Assembly (NCBI RefSeq): GCF_033097365.1
Contig: NZ_AP028461.1
Span: forward strand, 6,510,001-6,574,000
Direction: 5' to 3'
Source: Actinoplanes sichuanensis
Lineage (GTDB): Bacteria > Actinomycetota > Actinomycetes > Mycobacteriales > Micromonosporaceae
Length of the DNA stretch: 64,000 bases
Shown here piece by piece: positions 29,901 to 37,957 of this stretch. How positions within the stretch are numbered: the first letter of the stretch is position 1; every line of letters begins with the position of its first letter. The notes under the pieces are model-generated. The model did not search any database and was not told the origin of the DNA. It saw only the letters and a list, made by a program, of their open reading frames with translations. The position numbers and the translations under genes are program-made.

Positions 29901-30902
29901 CGCGTTCAGGCACAGCGCCCAGGGCGTGGCCGCGACGAACCACTTGAGCAGCCGCCAGGCCGCACCGCGCCCGATCAGCAGGGCGGCCATCAGCGGGGTG
30001 CCGGCCACCGCCCAGGCGTACGCGACCACCAGCATCGGCGGGTTGAAACTCAGGAACGACGTGGGCATCAGCGCGAACCCGGCGATCGGCGCGGGCACCC
30101 GGCGGCCCAACGCGACCCGCATCGCCACGCCGGTGATCAGCGCGACCGAGCCCACCGAGATGACGTTCAGCGGGTTCGGCAGCCGGGTCAGGAAGAAACC
30201 GTTGAGCATCCCGAACGCGCCGGCCACCACGATCCCGGCCTGGCTGCGGACGAACGCCCCGGCCAGGTACGCCACCCCGAACCCGACCAACCCGTAGATG
30301 CACGTGTAGTACAGCCACTGGGCGGAATATTCGGTCAGCCCGACCAGCCGGCAGAGCCGGATCAGCACGAACTCGAAACCCCGCGCCATCGTGTAGGCGG
30401 CCGAACCCGCCCCGGTGATCTGGTGGTTCCACGACCAGGCCATCTCCGGTTCCCAGCCGCGCCGGATGAAGGCGCCCATGTCGCCGCCGGCGATGAACGT
30501 CCCGGTCCGGAACCAGCGGCTGACGATCAGCACGTCCAGGCCCAACACGATCAGATACGGACGTGCGGCGACCAGCGCGGCGCGGCGCGGCAGATCGGCC
30601 AACGGGCGGCCACGGCCGCGGAGCGCGAGCAGTCCGAGGGGCACGGCCGCCGCGGCGAGCGCCAGGCCGATCAACACCATCCAGAACACCACGGTGGTAC
30701 GGCCGAACGCGTGCGCCGGTCCACTCAACGCGAACAGGACCACCGCCGCGAGCAGCGCCGGACGCCACAGCCGGACGGCCCGGGCCCGCAGGTCACGACG
30801 ACGGCGCCGATGCCGGGCGGCCTCCCGGCGCACCGGACGGCCGGGATCCGGCGCGGACACCACCCGGTCCGGCACCACCGGCTGGGCAAGATCGAGCGCC
30901 AC
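26901..30902 (-). CDS. Giant GT-C membrane glycosyltransferase, AftD (arabinofuranosyltransferase)-like
   Basis: A 1333-residue protein. About eleven transmembrane segments occupy roughly residues 20-520. A very large extracytoplasmic region follows, with one closing helix (AFYLLPVTVALSIGFMYAV). An acidic motif in the first external loop (FIAGGDMGAFIRRGWEPE) and LNAWWLLPLAQSF resemble AftD, the mycobacterial alpha-(1,3)-arabinofuranosyltransferase of similar size. The outer part contains two related modules of about 165 residues with conserved Cys (DCNNYEP, ICLWQSGAAGC; DCYRYDD, FCLYLRGPDLC), probably carbohydrate-binding. GTG 30902 is chosen for its GGAGG six bases upstream. It is translationally coupled to the metallophosphatase. 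Substrate and product are inferred only. Confidence 0.78.
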   Translation of the reverse strand: MALDLAQPVVPDRVVSAPDPGRPVRREAARHRRRRRDLRARAVRLWRPALLAAVVLFALSGPAHAFGRTTVVFWMVLIGLALAAAAVPLGLLALRGRGRPLADLPRRAALVAARPYLIVLGLDVLIVSRWFRTGTFIAGGDMGAFIRRGWEPEMAWSWNHQITGAGSAAYTMARGFEFVLIRLCRLVGLTEYSAQWLYYTCIYGLVGFGVAYLAGAFVRSQAGIVVAGAFGMLNGFFLTRLPNPLNVISVGSVALITGVAMRVALGRRVPAPIAGFALMPTSFLSFNPPMLVVAYAWAVAGTPLMAALLIGRGAAWRLLKWFVAATPWALCLNAWWLLPLAQSFTGGGGATANATFTDPTNWSWSQVNNIPPNILTMVANWAWFLPQYLPFATDLDRPWWIWIRYLLPALVFIAPLVASRRLRRVTLGLLVAILVFVFLAKGLRPPLAKINMFLYLHAPGFWLFREPMSKLGQLLISFFGVMLAVTVEGLLLRLRLLPRPRRRYGLVAAAVPVVLALAYPYPLYTGGVMPDERPTQPSMHVRVAQEWWDVAEHIDADPRPGKVFVLPLDDYYQMPTTWGFFGADSIANLLVKHPVVQPKPDGYFGDVPGFAAGLRLIESALLAGDLEPVPRLLQSIGASRVIVRHDLVRGLPNRYFADDRVLAAAMARVPGATLEVDGLLQVWRLGDGSSQTVRTYDRVLDAPARPDAGAAVLGTVGETTAIRARPDTTAAATSPQVDDTAAVTPDVVHWPVPAVDEGAPSTTVEVAAGRYTVAQRARAAPALIPRVDGDELLLEDRTVVKIDGRTVSRRPAVRVPLPDGRRVLAVKPAGTRRVVSLDVEKPAPVPVGAATELTLLAADPTPARVSGFSPVFDCNNYEPRPFKELGLSAEMTDTKHGRKVRLSAADHAGCTRIIVSDAAPGQIYRVRLQYRHVSGPRPQICLWQSGAAGCELSSRPALSRDWTSYEGVVTMDAGGLLQIILHADVGRRLASPTVVEYRDVQVQALEEVGSHEVWPPAVPETTVDLTAGKHQLRVDGGLSGSILSDFEPLEDCYRYDDQTAEQAGLAAESAVGGDGETTYTLKAVSHLACIGATADDFGGSALYELSMEARSVALRNPKFCLYLRGPDLCRKLPTVAVYNGWTPYEALIPPDPNTVEARLYLYGLRDLEGRQQSQVEYKGVRIRPVASTSAVVLIRQDEPGPESVVDWQRENPARFSGTVTGDGPAVLALAESAAPGWRLTGIDGAEKVTLQGWMSGWTLPAGGDFTVHYTPATLSRYAFYLLPVTVALSIGFMYAVRLPPGRPGAWTIRHRRRFRWRPDLRWRPGVRWRVWRR

Positions 30903-30908
30903 GGCGAA

Positions 30909-30913
30909 CCTCC
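30909..30913 (-). promoter_or_regulatory. Ribosome-binding site fixing the start of the AftD-like gene
   Basis: GGAGG on the minus strand lies six bases before GTG 30902. The frame is open to 30977, but the upstream candidate has no such site, so the GTG is preferred. Confidence 0.7.
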
Positions 30914-30972
30914 GGACATCTGCCCTCGAACTACCCTTCGGCGCGTTCCCGGCTTCGCTGAGCGGGTGCAGT

Positions 30973-31027
30973 CTCAAGCCCGCCGGAACAAGCTCAAGAG
31001 CAGGTCAGGACGCAGGCAAGGTTGCCT
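30973..31027. promoter_or_regulatory. CTCAAG elements and a dyad in the divergent region before the small secreted protein
   Basis: CTCAAGCC at 30973-30980 and CTCAAGAG at 30993-31000 repeat the element seen at 21710, 21761, 21788 (complement) and 39981 (complement). A short perfect dyad AGGCAA-GG-TTGCCT lies at 31014-31027. All lie between the leftward AftD-like gene and the rightward gene at 31072. Confidence 0.35.
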
Positions 31028-31071
31028 CGTAGGCGTTCCCTCGGCGGTCGGGGTCGAGCAAGCTCCTACCC

Positions 31072-31602
31072 ATGACGAACACCAGCGCCGCCGCTCGCCG
31101 TACCGTCACCGCCCTGATGATCTTCCTGGCGGTGTGCGGCATGGCGCTGGTTCTCGACGCGAAGCCGGCCGGCGCCGCGGCGAGCAGCGACCGGCTGGTG
31201 CTCAACTGGGCCGAGGGCGGCGACCGCCTGGTCGTCAGCGGCGTCGGCTACCGGGCCCGCGATCTGGTCGAGGTCCGGCTCGGCAGCAGCCCGATCCAGC
31301 AGACCCGCGGCGACGACAACGGCCGGATCGAGGTCAGCGTCCCGCAGGATCTGCTGACCGCCGGGATGTCCGGCGCCAGCATCGTCCTGGCGGGCCGCTC
31401 GGTCTCCGGCACCTCGCGCATCCTGATCTCGGCGATCCCGCCCCGCGCGGCCGCCCGCGGCCCGGTCGACCTGCTGCCCTGGGGCCTCGGCGCCCTCGCC
31501 CTGGCCGCCCTGCCGCTGGGCCTCTGGCTGCGCCGCGGCCGGCGCACCGCCGCCGGCACGGTCGCCGCTCCGGCCGGCTACCGCAGCCGCCACGCCGCCT
31601 GA
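31072..31602 (+). CDS. Small secreted/anchored protein, copy A of a paralogous pair
   Basis: A 176-residue protein of unknown function. A signal peptide (TALMIFLAVCGMALVLDAKPAGA) is followed by about 95 extracytoplasmic residues rich in beta strands. Near the C-terminus a membrane helix (LLPWGLGALALAALPLGLWL) is followed by a basic tail. Its second half matches the protein at 46380-47024: ASIVLAGRSVSGTSRILISAIPP against ASVLVSGHTPAGELRTLVGAVPP, then L.PW...GLWLRR in both. Each copy lies next to a hybrid histidine kinase of one paralogous pair. It could be a sensor accessory or a surface component. Confidence 0.8.
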   Translation: MTNTSAAARRTVTALMIFLAVCGMALVLDAKPAGAAASSDRLVLNWAEGGDRLVVSGVGYRARDLVEVRLGSSPIQQTRGDDNGRIEVSVPQDLLTAGMSGASIVLAGRSVSGTSRILISAIPPRAAARGPVDLLPWGLGALALAALPLGLWLRRGRRTAAGTVAAPAGYRSRHAA

Positions 31603-31667
31603 ACCTCCGCCGCAACGCCCCCGCCGGCCCGGTCGCCACCCCGGCGGGCCACCGCAGCCGCCACGCC
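31555..31667 (+). repeat. 42-base direct repeat: coding tail duplicated after the stop codon
   Basis: Bases 31555-31596, the end of the preceding gene, are repeated at 31626-31667, just past its stop, with 37 of 42 positions identical by my count. A third partial copy (GCCGGCCCGGTCG) starts near 31672. This looks like a local duplication, or a former longer reading frame cut short by the stop. Confidence 0.6.
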
Positions 31668-31723
31668 CCCCGCCGGCCCGGTCGAACCGACACAACCGGT
31701 TCGGCCGGGCCGCCGCGGTGTCT

Positions 31724-31741
31724 GAAACCGATCGGCAACCG
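31724..31741 (+). promoter_or_regulatory. TcrA-box-like direct repeat upstream of the hybrid kinase
   Basis: GAAACCG-ATCG-GCAACCG: two 7-base repeats whose starts are 11 bases apart. It fits, with one mismatch, the GCA(A/C)CCG-N4-GCA(A/C)CCG pattern I recall for the response regulator TcrA of Actinoplanes missouriensis. It lies about 87 bases before the ATG at 31828. Confidence 0.45.
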
Positions 31742-31827
31742 AGGGCCACCCCGCCCCGCTCCCGAGACCGCACAACATGAAATTCCGGGCTCCCCCGCCC
31801 GGGTCGCTCCCACGCGAAAGGTCTGGC

Positions 31828-33708
31828 ATGGGATATGCAGCGCGCACCCTCGTCGAGGCGATCCCCGCACCCGCGGCGATCCTGGACCTCGACGGTCGTG
31901 TGCTCGTCGCCAACGGGCGATGGTCCGCGCCCGGCCGCGACGGCGAGCTCTACCCGGCCGAGGGCGGTTTCCTCAGCGCCGCGCCCGGACCGTGCGGTGG
32001 GCACCGTGGGGTGCTGGAGGCGGTGTGGCATCTGACGCCGACCGCCCCACCGGTACGGATCCGGTGCCGGTGCGACGAGGCGGGCGAACGCGTGCTGCAG
32101 GTGGCCACCCTGGCGACCGGCGACGGCGAACGCCAGTGCCTGGTCACCGAGATCGCCGAGGAACCCGGCGAGGACACCCGTGCCGAGTTCCTCGCCCTGC
32201 TCAGCCACGAGGCGCGCACCCCGGTGACCACGGTGGTGGCGGCGGTCGAGCTGCTCCGCGCGCAGTCGCTGGAACAGGGTGTCCGGGAGATCGTGGACAA
32301 CGTCTACTTCTCCGCCCGGGCCCTGGAGACACTCACCGACAACCTGCTCGACCTGGGCAAGCTGGAGACCGGCCGGCTGCGTCTGACCGACGAGCCGGTG
32401 ACCGTACGGGCACTGCTGGAGGGCGTGGTCGAGCCGCTCCAGCGGGAGTCCCGCAGCAAGGGCATCCTGCTGTTGACCGCCCCGGCCCCGGATCTCCCGC
32501 CGGTGCTCATGGGTGACGCCCGGCGGCTGCGGCAGGTGCTGGACGCGGTGGTCGGCAACGCGGTCAAGTTCACCACCGAGGGTGAGGTCGTGGTGCTGGC
32601 CGAGGCTCCCGGTGACGGCACCTGGGTGATGACCGTGTCGGACACCGGTCCCGGCATCACCGAACCGCAGCGGGCCCGGATCTTCCAGCCGTTCACCCAG
32701 GCCGACTCGTCGAGCGCCCGGCGGCATGAGGGCGCCGGTCTCGGCCTGGCGCTGGCGTCCCGGCTAGTCGCCCGGATGGGCGGGACCATCGACGTGGAGT
32801 CGTCGCCGGGCGCCGGGGCGATGTTCCGGATCCGGCTGCCCCTGCAGGTCGCCCCGGCCGCGGCCGAGCCCGAGCCGCGCCCGCTGATCCGCCGGCGGAT
32901 CGCCGTGGTGGCGCCCACCGCCCGGTCCACGCGGGCGCTGTCCTGGCTGCTGGCCGGGGCCGGCGCGGAGCCGGTGGCGGCCGTGTTCGACGAGGTGATC
33001 CGGCCGATGGCGGACGTCGACACGGTGGTGTGGTGCGACGACTCGCACGACCCGGAGGCGGCTTACCGGGCGGACACCGTCGGCCGGGCGGTCGGCCCGG
33101 ACGGTCAGGGCCTGATGATCAGCACCACCGACCCGCGCACCGGGGTGGTCCGCCGGCCCGGTGTGCTGACCGCGCCGCTGATCCTCAACCGGCTGGTCGC
33201 CGCCCTGAACCAGGAGCGGACCGGCGTCCGCGGTGCACCGGTGACGGTGCCGCCGCTGTCCGGCGGCCGGGTGCTGCTGGCCGAGGACAACGAGGTCAAC
33301 CGTACGGTCTTCCGCCGCATGATCGAGCTGATGGGCGTCACCTGCGACACCGTCGTGGACGGCGCGGCGGCGGCCCGGGCGGCGCTCGGCGGGCCCGAAT
33401 ACGACGTGGTGCTGATGGATGTGCAGATGCCCCGCACGGATGGCCTGGAGGCGACCCGGCTGATCCGGGCGGCCGGGTGCCGTACCCCCATCCTGGCTCT
33501 GACCGCGACCGCACCCGCGGACCGGGACCGATGCCTGGCGGCCGGGATGAACGGGCGGCTCAGCAAGCCGATCACGCTGCCCGAACTACGGGCCGCGCTG
33601 GCGCCCTATCTGCATCCCGCGGCGACCGCGCCACCGGGTGACCCGGACGGCCCGACCCTCTCCCCGATCCAGACCGACGACGACCCGGCGCCGGTGATGG
33701 CCCGATGA
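31828..33708 (+). CDS. Hybrid sensor histidine kinase/response regulator, intact copy A
   Basis: A 626-residue soluble protein. An N-terminal PAS-like segment covers about residues 5-110 (PAAILDLDGRVLVANGRW). The HisKA domain follows, with phospho-acceptor His127 in FLALLSHEARTP. The HATPase domain has VVGNAVKFTTEGEV, VSDTGPGI and GAGLGLALASRL. After a degenerate receiver-like spacer comes a good receiver domain with LLAEDNEVNR, acceptor Asp531 (VLMDVQMP) and Lys in LSKPI. ATG 31828 follows CGAAAGG at good spacing; an ATG at 31777 is less likely. The next gene, another kinase, starts inside its stop (ATGA). A paralogue that has lost the acceptor His lies at 44199-46373. Confidence 0.9.
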   Translation: MGYAARTLVEAIPAPAAILDLDGRVLVANGRWSAPGRDGELYPAEGGFLSAAPGPCGGHRGVLEAVWHLTPTAPPVRIRCRCDEAGERVLQVATLATGDGERQCLVTEIAEEPGEDTRAEFLALLSHEARTPVTTVVAAVELLRAQSLEQGVREIVDNVYFSARALETLTDNLLDLGKLETGRLRLTDEPVTVRALLEGVVEPLQRESRSKGILLLTAPAPDLPPVLMGDARRLRQVLDAVVGNAVKFTTEGEVVVLAEAPGDGTWVMTVSDTGPGITEPQRARIFQPFTQADSSSARRHEGAGLGLALASRLVARMGGTIDVESSPGAGAMFRIRLPLQVAPAAAEPEPRPLIRRRIAVVAPTARSTRALSWLLAGAGAEPVAAVFDEVIRPMADVDTVVWCDDSHDPEAAYRADTVGRAVGPDGQGLMISTTDPRTGVVRRPGVLTAPLILNRLVAALNQERTGVRGAPVTVPPLSGGRVLLAEDNEVNRTVFRRMIELMGVTCDTVVDGAAAARAALGGPEYDVVLMDVQMPRTDGLEATRLIRAAGCRTPILALTATAPADRDRCLAAGMNGRLSKPITLPELRAALAPYLHPAATAPPGDPDGPTLSPIQTDDDPAPVMAR

Positions 33709-34574
33709 ACTCATCCCAGGAAAGGCCCACGGTGTCCGACAGCGCCGCACCCGTGAACGTCGAAATCGCCGGTCTCCGCGCCGAGCTGGAGCTGGAGCGC
33801 GACCGCAACGCGGACCTCCGGGCCACGATGGACGGGCTGAACCGGTCGGTGGAGGAGTTGCGGACCTTCGCGCGCGACGTCAGCCACGACCTGAAGGCGC
33901 CACTGGCCGGCATCCTCGGCTACGCCCAGCTGCTGGAGCACCTCGACTTCGGACTGCCCCGCCCGCCCGGGTACGACGAGTTCGTCTCCGAGATCAACCG
34001 CAGCGCCGACCGGATGCGGCGGCTCATCGACGACGTGCTGGCCTACTCGGCGACCGCCGACAGTCCGCTGCGGCTGGGCCCGATCGACCTGTCCACGCTG
34101 GTCGACGACCTGACCGCGGACGCCGTCGGCCTGATCCGGCCGACCCCCACGATCACCCACGACATCCTGCCCGCGGTCCACGGCGACCACGGCATGGTGC
34201 GGCGGCTGCTGGAGAACCTGATCGGCAACGCCATCAAGTACGTGCCGCTCGGCGAGGCGGCCCGGGTGCACGTCTCGGCCCGGGTGCTCGACGACATGGT
34301 CCGGATCGAGATCACCGACCACGGAATCGGAATCCAGGACGGGCAGCACGAGGCCATCTTCGAGGAACTTCACCGGGCGCATCCCGAGGCGTACCCGGGA
34401 AATGGTCTGGGTCTGCCCATCTGCCGCCGCATCGTGCAACGGATGGGTGGCGCGATCGGCGCCGATCCCTCGTTCCGTGGCGGAGCCCGCATCTGGTTCA
34501 CCCTGCCGCCGGCACGGAGGGCCGGCGATCCGCAGCCGGCCGTGGTTCCCGAACTCGACCACACCCCGGTCTGA
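33705..34574 (+). CDS. Soluble histidine kinase
   Basis: A 289-residue cytoplasmic kinase with no sensor domain. A coiled-coil N-terminus (ELELERDRNADLRATMDGL) leads to a HisKA domain with His61 in RDVSHDLKAPLAGILGYAQLL, and a complete HATPase domain (NLIGNAIKYV, ITDHGIGI, GNGLGLPICRRIV). This domain pair resembles the output module of bacteriophytochromes. ATG 33705 overlaps the stop of the hybrid kinase; a GTG at 33732 preceded by AGGAAAGG is a serious alternative. It may phosphorylate the receiver of its neighbour or the OmpR regulator at 40618 (inference). Confidence 0.9.
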   Translation: MNSSQERPTVSDSAAPVNVEIAGLRAELELERDRNADLRATMDGLNRSVEELRTFARDVSHDLKAPLAGILGYAQLLEHLDFGLPRPPGYDEFVSEINRSADRMRRLIDDVLAYSATADSPLRLGPIDLSTLVDDLTADAVGLIRPTPTITHDILPAVHGDHGMVRRLLENLIGNAIKYVPLGEAARVHVSARVLDDMVRIEITDHGIGIQDGQHEAIFEELHRAHPEAYPGNGLGLPICRRIVQRMGGAIGADPSFRGGARIWFTLPPARRAGDPQPAVVPELDHTPV

Positions 34575-34627
34575 GATTCCACCGCCGCTGTATCCCCCGG
34601 ATCCCCCCACAGAAGAACGAGGTCCTG

Positions 34628-37600
34628 ATGGACTTGAGGCGACTAATGGTCGCGGTGGGCGCGGCGGCGCTCGGGGTGGTGACCTCAACGGTCGCCCTCC
34701 CGTCGAGCGCCCAAGCCGCTCTCACGGCGCCCAAGACACTGGCGGTGAACCGAACCGCCGACGACGTGTACAAGTTACGCGTCGTCTGGAAGGCGGTTCC
34801 CGACGCCGACCACTACGCGATCGACATCACCGCCGGTGACATCCAGACCGTGCTGGATCTGCCGGCCACCACCACCGAATACACGATCGACGCGCCGAAC
34901 CCGTGTACGGCGTACAAGATCCGCGTCGGCGCGGTCGACTCGGCCGGCGTGATCGCGAACACCGGCTACTACTCGCTGCGCGCGTTGACCCCGAGCGCCG
35001 TCACGGGTGTGTCCACCGGCCGGGCCGACGACGGTACCACGGCCACCGCCACCTGGAAGCTCCCGGCGTGGACCGGGTACACCCCGCTGACCGGCTATCG
35101 CGCGGTCTTCACCCGGATGATCGACGGCGCGGTGCTGGCCGACCAGACCGGCACCGACATGTCGTTCCGCTACTCGGGAGCCGACCCGGAGCGGGCCTAC
35201 ACACTGTCGCTGACCACCGTCAACGAATACGGCGCATGCGTCACGACCAGGTCGCTGGTGGACCGTTTCCGACCGGCCGAACCGACGAACGTGGTCGCGG
35301 AACGCCGGGCCGACGCGCCGGGCACGGTCGAGATGGTGTGGAAGGCTCCGACCGGCGGGCCGGTGCCCACCTACTACCAGATCGGGTACGGCACCGAGAA
35401 GGTCACGAAGCTGGTCAAGGTCGACGCGTCGGCCCGGTCCAGCACCCTCGCCCTGGCCGCCGACAAACGCTGGGTCGTCGAGCTGAAGGCGTACAACGAG
35501 AACGGTGGCAGCAACGCGGTCACCAGCGCCGTCCCGGCCACCGTCACCGAGGTGCCGGCCACCCCGGCGCCCACCACCGAACCCACCGTCGCGCCGGTCG
35601 TGGACCGGACTCCCCCGACGATCACCGCCGCGCTGTCCCGGCAGCCGGTGGACGACTGGTTCGGTAGCCCGGTGACGATCGAGTTCACCTGCGACGACGA
35701 CAGCGGGACGGTCGCCTTCTGCCCGGCTCCGATGGTCGCCGGCACCGACGGCGCGGCCCAGCGGTTCACCGGCACCGCCCGGGACGCCGCCGGCAACACG
35801 GCCACCACCACGGTGACCGTCAACGTCGACGTGACCGCGCCGGAGATCACCGCCACGGTGCTCGGCACCCCGAACGCCGCGGGCTGGTACACCTCGCCTC
35901 CGACGATCCACTACTCCTGCACGGACGCGGGATCCGGGATCGCCACCTGCCCGGCCGACACCGTGGTCAGCGTCGAAGGGCTCGGCCAGAAGGTCAGCGG
36001 CATCGCGGTGGACAAGGCCGGCAACACCAGCACCAAGACCATGGTCCTGGATTTCGACGGGACCGCCCCGGTCATCAGCAGCTCGGTCGACCAGCCCGCG
36101 AACGACGCCGGCTGGTACCGCAACGTCCCCACCGTCCACTTCAACTGCGCCGACCCCGCCTCCGGGCTGGCCTCCTGCACCGCCGACACCACGGTGACCA
36201 CGGAGGGTGCGGGCCAGGTCGTCGAGGGCGTCTCGGTCGACAAGGCCGGCAACAGCGCGAGCCGGTCGGTCACCGTCAATGTGGACCGCACCGCACCGCA
36301 GATCACCGCCGAACTGTCCACCGCCGCCAACGGCTCGGGCTGGCACCGCACCATCCCCACGGTTCACTTCGCCTGCACCGACACCGGCTCCGGCATCGAC
36401 ACCTGCCCGGCCGACATCACCATCGACACCGACGGCACCCAGGTCGTCCACGGCACCGCCGTGGACCGGGCCGGCAACACCGCCGGCACGTCGATCACCG
36501 TCAACCTGGACCGGAACGAACCGGTCATCACCTCCTCCGTCGACCAGGCCGCGAACGACAACGGCTGGTACCGCACCGCTCCCACGGTTCACTTCACCTG
36601 CACCGACACCGGCTCCGCGATCGACACCTGCCCAACCGACACCACCGTCGACACCGACGGCACCCAGGTCGTCGACGGCGCGGCCGTGGACCGGGCCGGC
36701 AACACCGCACGTACCTCGGTCACCGTCAACGTCGACCGGACCGCCCCGACGATCACCGCGACCCTGACCGGCACCGCCAACCCGGCCGGCTGGCACCGCA
36801 CCCCGCCGACCGTCGAGTTCACCTGCGCCGACACCGGCTCGGGCATCGACGTCTGCCCGGCCGACACCAAGGTCGGCACCGACATCGCCGGTCACATGAT
36901 CACCGGCACCGCCGTCGACAAGGCCGGCAACACCGCCACCACCTCGGTGACCGTCAACCTGGATCAGACCGCCCCGGCGATCACCTCCTCGGTCGACGCG
37001 GCGGCCAACGCGGCCGGCTGGTACCGGACCGCCCCCACCGCCAGGTTCACCTGCATCGACGCCGGCTCGGGCATCGCCACCTGCCCGGCCGACACCACGG
37101 TGAACACCGAGGGCCTGGGCAAGGTGGTGAACGGCACGGCGACCGACAAGGCCGGCAACAGCTCCACGGCCACGGTCACCCTGAACATCGACCGGACCGC
37201 CCCCACCATCAGCGCGACGCTGACCGGTACGGTCGGTGCCTCCGGCTGGTACCGCACCGCCCCGTCGGTGAAGTACACCTGCACCGACGGCACCTCCGGC
37301 ATCGCCACCTGCCCGGCCGACACCACCGTCAACGCCGACGGATCCCAGGTCGTCACCGGCACCGCCGTCGACAAGGCGGACAACACCGCCGGCGCCTCGG
37401 TGACGGTCAAGGTCGACCGCACCGCGCCCGTCGTCTCGGTCACCGGAGCCGTCGACGGCGCCGTCTACGGCCCGGACGCCAACCCGGTGGTCGCCTGCGC
37501 CACCGCCGACCCGCTGTCGGGCGTGGCCACCGCCGCCGTGCTCAGCCACACCGAGAACAACGGCACGCACACCGTGAAGTGCACGGGTGCGGTCGACAAG

Positions 37601-37861
37601 GCCGGCAACGCCGCCACGCCGACGCAGATCACCTACAGCGTCAAGCTGAACGTCGCGTGGCTGGTCGCGCTGACCCGCAAGTACGCGGCCTCAGCCTCGG
37701 CGGTCACCCTCCAGCAGCTGGAGAACGACCTCTACGCGGGACGGATCGTCGCGTACATCGCCAAGGTGACCGCGATGACGAACGGCGCCAAGCCGGTTCT
37801 CACCCCGGTCCAGGCGACGACGCTGACCTTCTGGGCGCTGTCGTTGGTCCTGACCCGCTAG
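34628..37861 (+). CDS. Large secreted repeat protein (FN3 domains plus nine tandem Ig-like modules)
   Basis: A 1077-residue exported protein. The signal peptide ends near ALPSSAQA (residue 31). Three fibronectin-III-like domains cover about residues 32-310. A Pro/Thr linker leads to nine consecutive modules of about 75 residues (326-1004). Eight follow the pattern D-R-T-A-P-x-I, GWYRTAPTV, F-x-C, S-G-I-x-x-C-P-A-D, V-D-K-A-G-N. The ninth diverges. Each module has a Cys pair that could form a disulphide outside the cell. A 70-residue helical C-terminus closes the protein; no sortase motif or anchor is seen. It is probably an adhesive or matrix protein of the cell surface or sporangium. A strong hairpin terminator follows. 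Confidence 0.85.
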   Translation: MDLRRLMVAVGAAALGVVTSTVALPSSAQAALTAPKTLAVNRTADDVYKLRVVWKAVPDADHYAIDITAGDIQTVLDLPATTTEYTIDAPNPCTAYKIRVGAVDSAGVIANTGYYSLRALTPSAVTGVSTGRADDGTTATATWKLPAWTGYTPLTGYRAVFTRMIDGAVLADQTGTDMSFRYSGADPERAYTLSLTTVNEYGACVTTRSLVDRFRPAEPTNVVAERRADAPGTVEMVWKAPTGGPVPTYYQIGYGTEKVTKLVKVDASARSSTLALAADKRWVVELKAYNENGGSNAVTSAVPATVTEVPATPAPTTEPTVAPVVDRTPPTITAALSRQPVDDWFGSPVTIEFTCDDDSGTVAFCPAPMVAGTDGAAQRFTGTARDAAGNTATTTVTVNVDVTAPEITATVLGTPNAAGWYTSPPTIHYSCTDAGSGIATCPADTVVSVEGLGQKVSGIAVDKAGNTSTKTMVLDFDGTAPVISSSVDQPANDAGWYRNVPTVHFNCADPASGLASCTADTTVTTEGAGQVVEGVSVDKAGNSASRSVTVNVDRTAPQITAELSTAANGSGWHRTIPTVHFACTDTGSGIDTCPADITIDTDGTQVVHGTAVDRAGNTAGTSITVNLDRNEPVITSSVDQAANDNGWYRTAPTVHFTCTDTGSAIDTCPTDTTVDTDGTQVVDGAAVDRAGNTARTSVTVNVDRTAPTITATLTGTANPAGWHRTPPTVEFTCADTGSGIDVCPADTKVGTDIAGHMITGTAVDKAGNTATTSVTVNLDQTAPAITSSVDAAANAAGWYRTAPTARFTCIDAGSGIATCPADTTVNTEGLGKVVNGTATDKAGNSSTATVTLNIDRTAPTISATLTGTVGASGWYRTAPSVKYTCTDGTSGIATCPADTTVNADGSQVVTGTAVDKADNTAGASVTVKVDRTAPVVSVTGAVDGAVYGPDANPVVACATADPLSGVATAAVLSHTENNGTHTVKCTGAVDKAGNAATPTQITYSVKLNVAWLVALTRKYAASASAVTLQQLENDLYAGRIVAYIAKVTAMTNGAKPVLTPVQATTLTFWALSLVLTR
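35603..37640 (+). repeat. Tandem array of about 225-base coding repeats
   Basis: Nine head-to-tail units encode the Ig-like modules of the secreted protein. Units starting near the codons for DRTAP are well conserved in the middle of the array and diverge at both ends, a pattern typical of expansion by unequal recombination. Confidence 0.85.
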
Positions 37862-37875
37862 GGCAGGAACCACAT

Positions 37876-37910
37876 CGGTGGGCCGGGGCTCGTGGAGCCC
37901 CGGCCCACCG
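37876..37910 (+). terminator. Strong hairpin terminator
   Basis: CGGTGGGCCGGGGCTC, a three-base loop GTG, then the exact complement GAGCCCCGGCCCACCG. This perfect 16-base-pair stem begins 15 bases after the stop of the large secreted protein. There is no U-tract, as is usual in very GC-rich actinobacteria. Confidence 0.85.
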
Positions 37911-37957
37911 TCGTCATACCTGCCTCCAGAGGCGGAGAAATGTGGCCATACTGGGTC

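Noticed and set aside
31014..31027. AGGCAAGGTTGCCT as a TcrA-type site
   Set aside because: It is an inverted, not direct, repeat and lacks the CCG of the box.
34775..37570. Open frame of 931 codons on the minus strand
   Set aside because: It is the antisense of the repeat-rich secreted protein. It has no recognisable domain, and its open state follows from the high GC and the repeats.
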